In this document: in pieces, positions 29,319 through 40,043 of the stretch
Numbering within the stretch: the stretch's first letter is position 1
Layout: each line of letters opens with the position of its first letter
From: Nitzschia sp. DOCU1
Taxonomy: Eukaryota > Bacillariophyta > Bacillariophyceae > Bacillariales > Bacillariaceae
Direction: 5' to 3'
Assembly (NCBI GenBank): GCA_951394045.1
Contig: OX595991.1
Coordinates: 2,108,001 to 2,172,000 of the forward strand
Length of the DNA stretch: 64,000 bases
Notes under the pieces: model-generated
What the model was told of the DNA's origin: nothing
Databases searched by the model: none
Seen by the model: only the letters and a program-made list of their open reading frames with translations
Made by a program: the position numbers and the translations under genes

Positions 29319-30343
29319 ATGGCATCTCGAGACTTGACTTCGACCTTTATTGAGCGTCGTACGGCGGCACTGAAGCGTCGTGGGCCAGGCTTGGACAGCG
29401 TCAGCCCCAAGAACCGCTTGACGGCGGGTGGCTCATCTTCCGATGATATTCATTCCCTGAGTCTCATGGAGGTACGTTGGGTTTACTTCTTTGTTTGTGA
29501 GTTACGAATGAATTGCTAATGGATCACGTCTTCTACTACTGCTGTTTGTTATAGGAAGGAGATGGCATTCAAATGACCAGCATGTCGTCATCTCAACCGA
29601 CCTGGGTGGCCGATGTCGATCAAGTAAAAGAAGCCTTGGCAGAGATTCAACGCCGCATGGATGACTTGCAATCGATGCACGCGTCTCGTTTAGGATCTGT
29701 GTTTGGGAAGGACCTCGATGATATGGAATCCAGGATTGAAGGTATGACGAGAGAAGTGACGGATCGATTCCGCAAAGCCGAGCGGATTCTCCAAAAAGTC
29801 GGCGCTGCAACTCGACGGGCGGGAGGAGAAGAGGCGTCTATTGGTGCCAATGTACAGCGAAGTCTAGCCAAGCAACTCCAGGAGTTGAGTGTTAATTTTC
29901 GGACTTCGCAACGAAAGTATCTGTCAGAAGTTAAAGCGCAAAAGCATGGAGATATGGTGGGAGATGCCAAGTTTGGCATTGATTTGACGGAAGAAGGAGA
30001 CTTTTTCACTACACAACAAGTACAAGTGGTGGATGATTTACAAGAAGCTATTCAATCCAGAGACAAGGAAATTTCCAAAATTGCACAGAGCATTGAAGAG
30101 CTGGGTACAATATTCAAAGAGCTCGCCGTTTTGGTCATTGATCAGGGTACTATTTTGGATCGCATTGACTACAACATGGAGGCCGTCGTGGAACATACGC
30201 AGACGGGTATTAAACAACTGGAAAAGGCTGAAAAGGCGCAAAAGAATGCCCGGCCTATGAAGTGCATCATGTGTTTGGTGAGCGTTATTTGCGTACTGTT
30301 TATCCTCCTTGTTTTGAAGTTCCGAGCACGAAGGGGCTTTTGA
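29319..30343 (+). CDS. Tlg2/syntaxin-16-like Qa-SNARE, two exons
   Basis: Mediates fusion of endosome-derived vesicles with the trans-Golgi network. Exon 1 is 29319-29471 and exon 2 is 29555-30343 (83 bp GT-AG intron), total 313 residues. The short N-terminal peptide (MASRDLTSTFIERRTAAL) has the form of the Sec1/Vps45-binding peptide of this SNARE class. Helices of an Habc domain follow (residues 60-190). The SNARE motif runs about 215-275, with the zero-layer Gln in VLVIDQGTILDRIDYN. A C-terminal anchor (CIMCLVSVICVLFILLVL) closes the protein. The N-terminal peptide plus the DRIDYN sequence favour Tlg2/syntaxin-16 over syntaxin 5 or 1. Confidence 0.88.
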
Positions 30344-30460
30344 GTTTTTAGATATATTACTCGATAAACTTTACAGCATTACCAATACAGCTTTGTACTT
30401 GGTTTTGTAGCTCAATTTGTACAGGGTAGCGTAGCTGCTCGTCTTTCCAAGTCCCTCGCA

Positions 30461-31918
30461 TCAAGGTTCGTGAAACACAAGTTGGGTCCACGCGGAATAC
30501 TTTTCTTCCAGACCAGTTCGATCTAGTTGACTACCAAACACATGGGAACCACCGTGATCAAAGTGCTGAACGTTTGCACCTCCCTCTTGTAATACTTCCA
30601 CCAATTTCACGCCATCGTCGTGGAGGGGGTCTGCCTTGTTTGTAGTAACGAAGAATCGCGTCGACGTTTCCGTCCAGTTTCTTGGAACGTCCATTGTGGG
30701 ATCCACTAGTCGCTTCGTAGGAGATTGATTCCAAATGGATTGTTCCCATAACGTTACATTCGAGTCTGTGCTTGTTGAGTCATCAGACGGTGGATCCATT
30801 CCCAAATAAGACCGCCAGCACCATCGCAACCACTCAGGGGAAGGCAACCTAGCCATCGAGTTCAAAAAGCAGCTCGTGCTATCGGCGGACGGGCACAGCA
30901 TTGGTGCATGCGCTTGAACACTGAAAGGCAACGAATAAACGATGATTGGATGAAATCACGGCTTTTGAATGTTGGCCAATATCTCAGCAATAAACATAAG
31001 TTCTTACGTCTTGATTCGGCCGGGATACTTCCTATGAGATTCCAAGCCCGCCACACAGGCCAAGTTTCCTCCTGCCGACACGCCAGAAATGTGAACCTCC
31101 CGTCTGTCACCCAAGGAAAGAACAAAGTCAACAGCAGAAAGCGACTCGATGACGGCCTGAGGAAAAGGGCCATCCGGCGCTTGGGAATATTCCACTCCTA
31201 CTGTAATGAATGGCTGAAAGCTTCACACACAAATGCAACAGCACGTTTGTAAGCATTTCTCAACGATCAACCACATTGCAAATGCGCCCAAAATATACCT
31301 CTTCCCCTGCTTGGTCCAATGCGTAGCCAGATCCACAACTTCCTGAACCAATGTATCTTCTCTGGCTACCCCCATGGTAAAACCACCACCATGAAATTGA
31401 AGAATGATGGGCACATTGTCGGGTAGAGCTTTGGGGTCCATAGTTTCCACCAAGACACACCCAGCACTTGTTTCACCATTGGTAGTTGCCGACAATGGCA
31501 ACAATGTTGTGGGAAAGCGAAAGAAAATTTCGACCGTACGATCGCTGGACAAGTCGAGGGATTTGGGGAGATTTCCAGTAGCAATCTTCCACTTTTGGAG
31601 AATGTCAATGTCAACAGGAAGATTCATTGTGTATTCGGCGATTTGTGAATTCGCAAGAGCCGCCCACTTGGCAATGTGTCCCTTGGCGGGAAACTCGGTC
31701 ATTTTCGAGAATTTGGTACGCATAGCCACTGCGCTGTCAAGGGCTTCTCCCGTCGAATGGGTAGGATTATGTTTCAACATTCGTTTCAGAGGAAAAAATA
31801 TCGGTAGGATAAGTTGAATGATGGAATCGACCCATGTCAGATATGGATGGAAGAACAACCAGTAGGGCTTGGTTCTCTGGCCGTACACGCTGCTGTGGTT
31901 AGACCCACGATGATTCAT
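30461..31918 (-). CDS. Hormone-sensitive-lipase-type alpha/beta hydrolase, three exons
   Basis: Exons 31918-31299, 31220-31008 and 30920-30461, introns 78 and 87 bp, product 430 residues. The first intron uses acceptor ...GTGTGAAG at 31221; other nearby AGs give stops. The oxyanion motif HGGGF is at 176-180. The nucleophile elbow is G-V-S255-A-G with GGNLA after it; VGVEYSQAPDGPFP is the family's conserved strand. Asp375 (NKADPLHDDG) and His404 (GGSHVF) complete the triad. An N-terminal hydrophobic segment (SIIQLILPIFFPL, 32-44) suggests membrane anchoring, probably at the ER. It likely hydrolyses acyl esters; the substrate is not predictable. All catalytic residues are present across the three exons, which supports the splice model. 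Confidence 0.88.
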
Positions 31919-32413
31919 GGTGGCTACGCATGCGACGCCTTTCGCCTGAAGATGAAAGAGAGATTGCGATTGTCCCCGAGTAGCGCACAATGGAGATCAG
32001 CGTGGTTCTGTATTTGCAAGTTATCGTCGCCATACTTCCGTATCCTCATCGTCATCAACATCGTCACACCTCTCTTGGTGTTCTTTGAAGGCAGAGCAGT
32101 CAGTCAGCAGGATGAATGAGAAATATCGATGATGATGACGTAGCATGGACGACTGATCCGATTAATAATCTTCGCGCCAAACTGGATTGACATATCCCCG
32201 CTCTCACCCGCCGGCCCACCTCCCTCCAAGCAACCGACATGAGATGAGATCTGCTACCACCAACTGGAAGGGAGAGCACCAAATATTCGTCTCTCGACAA
32301 CAAAGCGCTTCTTTATCTTTCATCAAGTCCAAGTAGTGTGCGTCATTCAGCAGGCCATCCAGTCCCCCCTCTCTTGTAACCTACGAAATTCCAGCATCAT
32401 AACAAGACGAACA
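31919..32413. other. Divergent upstream region
   Basis: 495 bp between the hydrolase gene (leftward) and an unknown nuclear-type gene (rightward). No supported open frame; presumed to contain both promoters. Confidence 0.45.
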
Positions 32414-33094
32414 ATGACAGACACTTTGAGTGACTACGAGGCCTTGCGAGCCCGAAACATTGAGCGGAATAACGCTCGTTTGCGAGCCCTGGGATTGATT
32501 TCCGAACAAGAAGAACGCGATTCTAACAATTCTGCGTGGGGTAAAAACCGCAACAAGACGTTTAGTGAAAAGGAAGAAACTGACAAGGCAGCCGGAGTCA
32601 AGAAGCGAAAACGGGCCAAGCGTGATACTACTGCCAATGACGAGGCTACTGAAGACGATCACCAAAGCGGAAGTCGTAAGTCGTTGAGATTACAGGGAAA
32701 AGGCCCAGAAAATCAAGGCGAGGATTTGCTGACAGATGAGAACGAGTCGAAACAGCCTTCCTCCATTGCCGAAGATCGCGAGGCACGAGTGCGAGAATGT
32801 CGTGAAATTCGGCTTCGTCGAGCTTTGGAAGTCTCACAGGCCGGTGCCGACAAGGCCGCCGCCGAAAATCCAACGGCCTCGTACGAACATTGCTTGATGC
32901 GCATTCGTAGCATGACCGAAAAGGGTCTGGCCAATCGTGTCAAGGCAATTGAGCGGGCGGCGGGCAAGCACTGCGTCGTCAAAATGGCAATTTTCAAGAG
33001 CTGTTTACAAGATGAAGGACTCTGGGATCTGGCAGAATTAGCGGCCGACGCATTGGAACGACTAAAGGCGCTGAAACCGCCCCTGGAAGAGTGA
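32414..33094 (+). CDS. Unknown basic, probably nuclear protein
   Basis: 226 residues from the ATG at 32414. It begins SDYEALRARNIERNNARL, a short helix of the type 'Y-E-x-x-R-x-x-N-I-x-x-N' seen at the N-terminus of several plant, fungal and algal chromatin-related proteins, including some WD-repeat factors. A basic Lys/Arg run (VKKRKRAKRD) could be a nuclear signal. RKSLRLQGK resembles another short motif common in the same proteins. The C-terminal ~90 residues look helical and folded (YEHCLMRIRSMTEKGLANRV, VVKMAIFKSCLQDEGLWDLAEL). No WD repeats or enzyme motifs are present. Function unknown; nuclear location is inference. Confidence 0.6.
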   Translation: MTDTLSDYEALRARNIERNNARLRALGLISEQEERDSNNSAWGKNRNKTFSEKEETDKAAGVKKRKRAKRDTTANDEATEDDHQSGSRKSLRLQGKGPENQGEDLLTDENESKQPSSIAEDREARVRECREIRLRRALEVSQAGADKAAAENPTASYEHCLMRIRSMTEKGLANRVKAIERAAGKHCVVKMAIFKSCLQDEGLWDLAELAADALERLKALKPPLEE

Positions 33095-33162
33095 TGCTAC
33101 TCGCAAATGATAAAGTGTCAAGCTTAATTGTAAACTAGAAGATTCAATTTTGGATGGCGATT

Positions 33163-34525
33163 TTACAGAAGACCGGTGGTTTCATCGAGACCCAAGGCGA
33201 TGTTAAGATTTTGTACAGCCGCCCCACTGGCTCCCTTTCCGAGGTTATCCAAACGAGCGCACAATAGAAGTTGTTGGGCTTCATCATTGGCAAAGACAAA
33301 GAGTTCCATCATGTTGGTGTTGGCCAAAGAATCGGGTCTCAAAAAGGCGCCACGCTCCAACAATCCAGCTTCCTTGATGCTGCCTTCCCCATAGGGCATG
33401 ACCTTCACAAAGTTACTGCCCTCATAATGCTTGGTCAATGCTGCGTGGACATCGGCTCCGGTAGTGCCAGGCTTGAGCCATTCGTAGTGCAAAGGAACCG
33501 AAACGACCATTCCTTGGACGAAACTGCCAACCTGCGGTTGGAAAATGGGTTTCTTGTTCAAACGAGAATATTTGGCCATTTCAGGAAGGTGCTTGTGTTT
33601 CTGTGCACAAATGGGTCCGGAGAAAGAAGAAGAGAATGAGAATATTATTTTTTTGTGCTGTGGAGTCAGCAGATGGTCAAATTGTCAACAAAATTGCACA
33701 ACACAACGAAACGTACCATATTGAAGCCATAGGCTCCCCAGGGCTCATGCTCTTCAGTTTCGAAAATGTTCATCAAGCCCTTGCCACCTCCAGAGTATCC
33801 GCTAATGGCATTCACAGTAAGAGGAAGTCCTTCCTTGAGGATACCAGCATCGACAAGCGGGCGAGTCAGGCCAATGAATCCAGTGGGGTAGCATCCAGGG
33901 TTGGCAATACGCTTCGACTTTGAAAGCTTTTGGCGTTGTTCCTTGGAAAGCTCTGGAAAAGATTGAGTGCATGTCTTGATCAAACGACGGCGAATGAGCC
34001 CGCAACACTATTTCTTACCTGGAAATCCATAGTCCCAGTCCTCGGCCACTCGAAAGGCCGTCGAGGCATCAATAATAACCGTTCGGTCGTTATCGGGCTC
34101 CACCCACGAGGCAGCCTCGATGGAAGCTTCATCAGGAAGACCTTTGACGGGCAGAAAAGAATTGCATGTGAGTGTGTTATATTCTATTACGAGCTCAATG
34201 ACCGGGTCGAATTCGCCCGTCTTGGTCATACGAACACCCCACGAGGCTACTTACAGAGAATAACAGCATCAGCTTCGTTGATCAACTTTTTGCGGGTAGC
34301 TTCATCCTTTCGCTTATCATCGGGGGCTGAGATAATCTCCAAGTCGTCGCGAGATTCAATTCGTCCTCTGACTTGCAAGCCCGTCGTTCCGGCTTCGCCA
34401 TCGATGAAAACCTTGTACTTGAAAAGAGCGGTATCTGATCGTGCCGCCGCCGACAAAGGCGTTCGTAGTGTGAAGGCACTCGACTGAGTGGCAAAGACTG
34501 CAAGGAGTGCGGCAGTGAATTTCAT
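33163..34525 (-). CDS. ARGC: N-acetyl-gamma-glutamyl-phosphate reductase, plastid-targeted, four exons
   Basis: Reduces N-acetylglutamyl phosphate to the semialdehyde in arginine synthesis. Exons 34525-34255, 34141-34019, 33952-33717 and 33600-33163; introns 113, 66 and 116 bp; product 355 residues. A signal peptide ends SSA-F followed by TLRTP, a near-perfect diatom plastid signature. Then come the NADP-binding start ([18 protein letters not shown]), VILCLPDEAS and [11 protein letters not shown]. The catalytic Cys152 lies in [22 protein letters not shown] and the HKHLPEM His region follow. The short-form pattern ([16 protein letters not shown]) resembles type 2 ArgC enzymes. It shares the arginine pathway with the argininosuccinate synthase 24 kb away but is not co-located with it. 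Confidence 0.95.
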
Positions 34526-35036
34526 TTCTGTAAGAGGCTATTATTCGAATCCGATCGGGGATAATGAGAAAAGAGGATCGTCGACGACCGACGGAGAAAG
34601 AAATCTAGAGGGGCTGCAAATGCGGCATTTTCGTTGGCATCCAAAGATCGGGAAGCGGGGAGAATGGTGATGCTGCGACACGCGAAGGTTCACCATTGTT
34701 GGATCGCCTGGCTCTCAGTACTGAAACCTGCGTTGATGCGGAGTAGACATTTTCAAGATGAAAGCTGATTGGATACGGACGTTCTCCTTCAACTCCGACC
34801 AATGTATCCTTCGCCATGCGAAGAAAGTTTTCTCGATCTTCTCCATCCGATGATCCCGTTTCCAAAGATCATTGGAAACGATCCTTTTGCCATCACACAC
34901 AAGTGCACCTAGAACGATGATGATTGATGATTTGACTCCTACCTTCCCCCTTGCCGCGTTACAGCTTCCGCTTCTACAACACGACGAATCTTAAAGTTAG
35001 CTACTTCTGTTCTTACAAACATCACGAGCAGAGCCC
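34526..35036. other. Intergenic with one weak open frame
   Basis: 511 bp between two leftward genes. An ATG frame of 70 codons at 34605-34817 on the minus strand has ordinary composition (starting MAKDTLVGVEGERPYPISFH) and might be an exon or small gene. It has no recognisable family and no upstream continuation. I do not call it. Confidence 0.4.
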
Positions 35037-37625
35037 TCAAGGATGCAGTCGAATTTGGTCGTAGGGGACATTTTGGATGGTCGACGCAAGCATCAGCAAG
35101 GACTGTTCCGCTTTCTCAATCGGGTTGATGTTTTCCGTGACAACGGCTCCAATGACGCTGTTTTCGAAACAATGTGTGAGTGTTATGATGACATGTAACT
35201 CGGAGGACAAGATCGGCAAAGACCCGCTTCTACTTAGTGCCGTCAACAGATCCATGGCTTTGTTAGTCTCTGCCTTGATGTCATCAGAAAATAGCAGCGT
35301 CATCCGGGCGGATTCCAACAGATTTTCTTGTCTAGACATCGACCAGTCAGTACCAGACTCCAGAATTGTCGACTTCAGGGCGCCGTCCTGATCTAGCTCA
35401 AGCAACTTTCTGTCAAGAAGCTTGGGAATTTGGGTGAAATCTTCAGGATCATTAGAATCATTTGAAGAAAGGTGGTGGCGTTCAAAGCGGCCACCACTCT
35501 CTTCATTGACTTCATTTTTTGCTTGTGGTGGAGGTACTGACTGTTGCGATTCAGAGAAACCAGCACCCCCCATGTCGTCGGCCGTTGCCATTAGCATGGT
35601 CGCCTGTAACCGACGAGTAGAGGATTGGCTGCTGGCTGCACTACTATATAGCATCTTTGTTGGTCTTGCGGTCGGACCAGCCGTAGGCCCTGCGGTTGGT
35701 CCCGCAGTAGGGCCTTCCCTGTGTTCCTTCATTTTTGCTTTCTGTGCTTCCTCCTCGAGCTGTGCTTTCTTGGCTTCTTCGATGACGTCCTTTACCGCTT
35801 TGACATAACCTCGAACCGCCTCCACCTTCGCACTGGCCGGATCGCCATCGTCTCCATCAAATGACAAGAGATCCGAGGGAATTTGGTATTCGACAAAGAG
35901 GGTCATCAGGTCCTGTGTCAACTGGATTTCTTTTGCCAGTGCCTTCGCTGGCAGATTCATAAGCTTCTCGAGTTGCGGCTTGATCTGGATAATACAAACC
36001 CCAAATACTGAAGATTGGAGCTGCATCGAACGGAAGGCCTCAGCGAATGCCCGTTGTTCGGGAGAAAGGGACGCGACAGCATCTCCGAACTCTTGCGCGC
36101 TTGGCAGAACATTCGTGAGTATAGGGACAAGAACTTCGTCCTTATTTTGAAGGATGATTGCATCTTTAGGAATGAATCTGTCAGGCCCGTCAATCTTTCC
36201 AATGAGAATCATGTAGCTCGAAAATTGGTGTGCGCGCGCCCTGAGATTGAGATCTGCCCCACTTCCGAAGAGCTCGGCATCTTCACCATCCCACTGAAAA
36301 CGCAGCCACCCATGCAGATATCGATCTCCCCGGATTTCCACAGATGTCGCCGCGGTGATTGGAATTGTAAAGGGCGACATGGCGGCTTCACTGTGGACTC
36401 GCCGCACAGTCGTCTCGATCGGTACAGACCTACTCCCGGTTCCCCTCTCAATCGAGAACAACCCATCAGGGAAGCTCGTAGTGTCGTTCCGAACAGAGTA
36501 GGAAAAAGGCTCGGGTGCATATCCTGGCTTAAGCATCCGGTGGCTGTGAAAAGTCATGTATTCCTCAAAGTCTGAGGATCTGACGACCTTTCCAATAGCC
36601 TTAATGAGTTGACTTCGCAAGAGAGCTTCAATCATTCCAACTGACTGCTTCCAAGGACCTACAAGCCCGGATCTCAGGTGGCTCAGAAGCTCGACAATTT
36701 TGATTTCACTTCTTGACATTAGTCCACTGTCCGGAAAGGATTGCAGCGCTTGATTCAAATGGCTATCCAAAGTGGCCTTGTGAGCCTTGAGAAAGCTGTT
36801 GAAATCCTCTTGCGGTAATACCTTGGAATCTTCAAACAAGGGCAGGACCGGTGTGAAAACGTTTTCCAAAATTCCAGAGTCGAGATTGCTTCGTCCCGGC
36901 AATCCGAGCGAGATTCCACCTTCAAGTTCGCGAAAAGTATCCGCGACAGCTTGACTCCACCGCTCAAGCCGCTCTGCAAACGTCCACGCCTTGTCAACAT
37001 CATCATTTCGGGCCGGAGTCTTGCAAGTCTTGGAAAGTCTATCAATGGAAAATGTACTCGCTTTCTCCACGCCCCCGGAGTCGGTGCCGGATAGACGTAC
37101 GTTTTCGAACAGCCACGTAACTGGGACTTCTTGTTCCTCTTTCCATCCGCTTGGGAATGGTGCCGGCGGTCGCTCGTCTCTTGCCAGAGACCCACCAGAT
37201 ATTTTGGCCTCGGCAAAGGTATCTTCAGTAGCCCGACGAAGCAATTCGATTTCGTTCTCGCCGCTCATCAGTGATAACTTGTAAGGTGCCGTCACATTCC
37301 AATAATACTCCACAATAGTGTGTTTGACTTTGACGTTTTGGGTCTCGCTGGTCATTCGTGCCATCAACCCAGACCCTCCACTAGATTTTTCGATTTCGAC
37401 ATCATAAGTTACCACCTTGCGTTCCTCACGCTTGTGGAAGACACAACGAGGGTTCATCTCAAATCGCAATACCACGGGGCGATGTTCTTCCTGTACCCAT
37501 CGCACAACCTCTTCGATGGATGACATACCAAGACTTTCCAGCACTGTTATGTAGGATGCAATGGCCGTGTTGGTCGTGGCTTCCACTAGCGCATACTTGT
37601 CCTCGTAAGTGTGGTTATCAGACAT
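35037..37625 (-). CDS. Large protein of unknown function with GPTA repeats; 5' end uncertain
   Basis: 862 residues from the first in-frame ATG at 37625. The frame stays open to 37757 and its upstream codons (RAFLVDRALLVVEGILNTTRHP) look coding, so a short 5' exon may be missing. I recognise no named domain. The central part (residues 390-620) has YLHGWLRFQWDGEDAELFGS and a helical block SPEQRAFAEAFRSMQLQSS, IIQIKPQLEKLMNLP, LFVEYQIPSDLLSFDGDDG, possibly a conserved family in algae. A Lys/Glu-rich helix leads to four GPTA/GPTAR units from 12 bp DNA repeats (about 35670-35725). The C-terminal ~180 residues look folded again. No signal peptide or membrane span is visible. Confidence 0.75.
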   Translation of the reverse strand: MSDNHTYEDKYALVEATTNTAIASYITVLESLGMSSIEEVVRWVQEEHRPVVLRFEMNPRCVFHKREERKVVTYDVEIEKSSGGSGLMARMTSETQNVKVKHTIVEYYWNVTAPYKLSLMSGENEIELLRRATEDTFAEAKISGGSLARDERPPAPFPSGWKEEQEVPVTWLFENVRLSGTDSGGVEKASTFSIDRLSKTCKTPARNDDVDKAWTFAERLERWSQAVADTFRELEGGISLGLPGRSNLDSGILENVFTPVLPLFEDSKVLPQEDFNSFLKAHKATLDSHLNQALQSFPDSGLMSRSEIKIVELLSHLRSGLVGPWKQSVGMIEALLRSQLIKAIGKVVRSSDFEEYMTFHSHRMLKPGYAPEPFSYSVRNDTTSFPDGLFSIERGTGSRSVPIETTVRRVHSEAAMSPFTIPITAATSVEIRGDRYLHGWLRFQWDGEDAELFGSGADLNLRARAHQFSSYMILIGKIDGPDRFIPKDAIILQNKDEVLVPILTNVLPSAQEFGDAVASLSPEQRAFAEAFRSMQLQSSVFGVCIIQIKPQLEKLMNLPAKALAKEIQLTQDLMTLFVEYQIPSDLLSFDGDDGDPASAKVEAVRGYVKAVKDVIEEAKKAQLEEEAQKAKMKEHREGPTAGPTAGPTAGPTARPTKMLYSSAASSQSSTRRLQATMLMATADDMGGAGFSESQQSVPPPQAKNEVNEESGGRFERHHLSSNDSNDPEDFTQIPKLLDRKLLELDQDGALKSTILESGTDWSMSRQENLLESARMTLLFSDDIKAETNKAMDLLTALSRSGSLPILSSELHVIITLTHCFENSVIGAVVTENINPIEKAEQSLLMLASTIQNVPYDQIRLHP

Positions 37626-37721
37626 GTCCGGGAGAACAGGATGGCGGGTAGTGTTGAGAATGCCTTCGACTACCAGAAGGGCCCTGTCCACTAAAAAGGC
37701 ACGACGAACGAAAGTTGAGTC

Positions 37722-37883
37722 ATGATGCCGCCAAAGAAGCCCACCTTTTTGGCACAAGCTACCTTAATTCTCACCTTGGTCACGAAGCTGCTGTTCATTG
37801 TACCAAAAGCCAGATGGAGGAATACTCCATGCGGAGACAAAATGGCAGGCGAGGACGCCCAACGCAATAATGTTCATGTTTAA
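37722..37883 (+). CDS. Possible 53-residue membrane micro-protein
   Basis: The frame starts with two ATGs at 37722 and 37725 and encodes a Lys/Pro head (MMPPKKPTF), a hydrophobic span (LAQATLILTLVTKLLFIV), then a polar basic/acidic tail ending in a stop at 37881-37883. The layout is that of a single-span small protein. It lies head-to-head with the large unknown gene and overlaps that gene's possible upstream extension, so at most one of the two readings is right. Low confidence. Confidence 0.28.
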   Translation: MMPPKKPTFLAQATLILTLVTKLLFIVPKARWRNTPCGDKMAGEDAQRNNVHV

Positions 37884-38840
37884 AAGTTCTCTCAAGTTTG
37901 CTTGCAAACTCAGATAATGGCAATCGCCAAATCCAACAAAACGAAATATGCGAACACGTGATGCAAATCTCCATGCAGTCTTGAAACGTGCCTGGCTCTA
38001 GATTGTCGCTTTCTCTCGAAAGAACGAAGTAGGAAGAACTAGGCCTCTGTCGCCTCTACATATAAATTTCAAGAGCACCAATTGATAATAAAAGATGGGC
38101 GGCGATACAAAGCATAGCTAGGCCCAAAAGATGCAATGGCAGGTCTTAAATCTTGATGTGTTGATGCGTTCTTTCCGAATGCGGGTGGATGGGAATATCC
38201 TTGCAGATCTTCTGTCCAGTCGCGGTTGCTTGAAACACGAAAGATCTTTTGGTGGATTTTGGGGAGGGAGCTGGGAAGACCACAAAGGGGGAGCAGAAGC
38301 CACCACGCATCGCGATCCACGTCACCTTTCTGCAGGGCGGCTCTGCGTGGGGTTCCCATCCCAAAAAATGAATGAGGACCACGTCAGCGCTTTTACATTC
38401 TTCAATTGTACTTCCTATAAGGGTTCTTAGCTCGTGACTCAACAAAACTCACGGAAACAAGCCATATTTTGAGCGGGACTGGAGCATCTTTCTGCTGACC
38501 CCTCAGGGGGACGAAATATTCATATACGTAGCAATTTGTACGAGTGGCACGTAAGAATTCGGCGAATGAACACTCTGGCGAGGCAGCCCTCCCTGCAGAA
38601 CTTTTTCCAAGCCAAAAAGAATTCTGCTCTTGAAAAAAGCATTCGACTACGTATCTTTTGGCTAGTAGCTGATGGTGTGCCTTACGGCACACTGCACTGG
38701 CGGGAGGTCGTGTTCTGTCACGTAATTGGATGCCAGAGCAAAGCGAAACGAAAAAGTGGCCACAAAAGTTGCATCCTCCGATCGGTGCATATTGGATGAA
38801 CAGCTCTGTTAATAACATTCCGACACATTCAACAAGAAGC
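37884..38840. other. Intergenic, nothing supported
   Basis: 957 bp upstream of the Mpv17-type gene. Overlapping ~100-codon frames on both strands at 38131-38445 have no shared features with known families and no codon bias. The last 100 bp should be the leader of the Mpv17-type gene. Confidence 0.45.
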
Positions 38841-40043
38841 ATGATGAATAGAGTACTGTTTTCTCTTCTTGTTGCCCTCGGTGCTGCAACGCAGTCCAGA
38901 GCATTTGTGGCCTCTCCATCAACGACGTCATTTAGAGGTACAAGTGGCACTATTGTGAGAGGAGATCGGCTTTCGAACAGAGCGATCATCGCAAAGACGG
39001 GGGCGCCTCTTCACGTTTCCTCCGTCGACACTGAAGAAAGGACTGCTGAAGACTTTGAAATCCTTCAGCAGGAACGAACAAGTCGCATCAATGCTGCCGC
39101 CGCGTTGAATGGCATTGTGGTTGGAGCAGTAGCCCTGTCAGCGGTTTACCCGCTGGTATCCGAGAAGATCGGGGCGATCATGGCGCTATACGAGTACGGT
39201 TTGGGGCCACACCCTCCAGACTTGACAGCAGCTGCCGTTTCCTTTGATTTGCTGGCTCGTATTCCAATGGATGCTTTGCACACGTACGAACAAGCCGTGC
39301 CAACAAACCCAGTGTTCTTCAAAGCATGTACTTCTGGGGTTGCTTATGCTTTGGGTGACTTTTTGTCACAGATATATCAGGGCAGAACATTGGCCACTAT
39401 TGATTTGCCCCGATCGGCGCGTTCGGGAGCTGCTGGTTTCATTGCGCACGGACCGCTATGTCACTACTGGCTCCTAACTATGGAAACCTACCTGGACTTT
39501 GACGGCGCCTGGTGGGCCACTGGCATCAAAGTCACCGCTGACTTGACGGTATGGTCCATCTTTTTGAATGCGGCGTACTCCACGATTATCGGTTTGCTCG
39601 CCTTTCGTCCACCCGGTGAAGTCTTGCGGGATGTCAAGGCAACAACCTGGCCGGCATTGCGTTCTGCGTGGCGATTCTGGCCCTTTGTGCATACCGTCTC
39701 TTTCTCCCATGCGGTCCCACTCGACTTGAAGTTGCTCTGGGTGGATGTCATGGAAGTTGTCTGGGTGACCATTCTATCCAAGGTTGCTAACGAGGACAAG
39801 AATGCCAAGCTCAAGGAGAACGCTGAAGCGGAACTTCTCACGGTTGTAGAATCTCATAATGTTCAGCCAGAGCTCGAGATTGAACTCACGCGTCAGGAAG
39901 AGCTCGGCCCGAAGCTTGGTGGACAACTCGCGTTTGAATTGCCCAAAAAGGTGCTAGGAGCATGCTGGCCGCTGATTGCCATGTGGCCGGTCCTTTATGT
40001 TGGATACCAGATTGAGCTTGCTCTCGGGCTTGTGCATCAGTAA
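38841..40043 (+). CDS. Plastid-targeted Mpv17/PMP22-family membrane protein
   Basis: 400 residues from the first ATG of an ATGATG pair at 38841. The signal peptide ends SRA-F-VASP, the diatom plastid pattern. Residues ~75-160 include a hydrophobic segment (ALNGIVVGAVALSAVYPLV) and a variable region. Residues ~165-330 form the Mpv17 core: KACTSGVAYALGDFLSQIYQG, RSARSGAAGFIAHGPLCHYW, then FWPFVHTVSFSHAVPLDLKLLWVDVMEVVW. In the canonical family the last block reads as W-x-x-W-P-x-x-x-x-x-F-x-x-V-P, here modified. A Glu-rich tail and a last hydrophobic span follow (CWPLIAMWPVLYVGYQI). Mpv17 proteins form channels in peroxisomal or mitochondrial inner membranes; the plastid version's cargo is unknown. 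Targeting is inferred. Confidence 0.82.
   Translation: MMNRVLFSLLVALGAATQSRAFVASPSTTSFRGTSGTIVRGDRLSNRAIIAKTGAPLHVSSVDTEERTAEDFEILQQERTSRINAAAALNGIVVGAVALSAVYPLVSEKIGAIMALYEYGLGPHPPDLTAAAVSFDLLARIPMDALHTYEQAVPTNPVFFKACTSGVAYALGDFLSQIYQGRTLATIDLPRSARSGAAGFIAHGPLCHYWLLTMETYLDFDGAWWATGIKVTADLTVWSIFLNAAYSTIIGLLAFRPPGEVLRDVKATTWPALRSAWRFWPFVHTVSFSHAVPLDLKLLWVDVMEVVWVTILSKVANEDKNAKLKENAEAELLTVVESHNVQPELEIELTRQEELGPKLGGQLAFELPKKVLGACWPLIAMWPVLYVGYQIELALGLVHQ

Noticed and set aside
34605..34817. 70-codon minus-strand frame between ArgC and the large unknown gene
   Set aside because: Composition is fair, but there is no family match and no supporting upstream exon.
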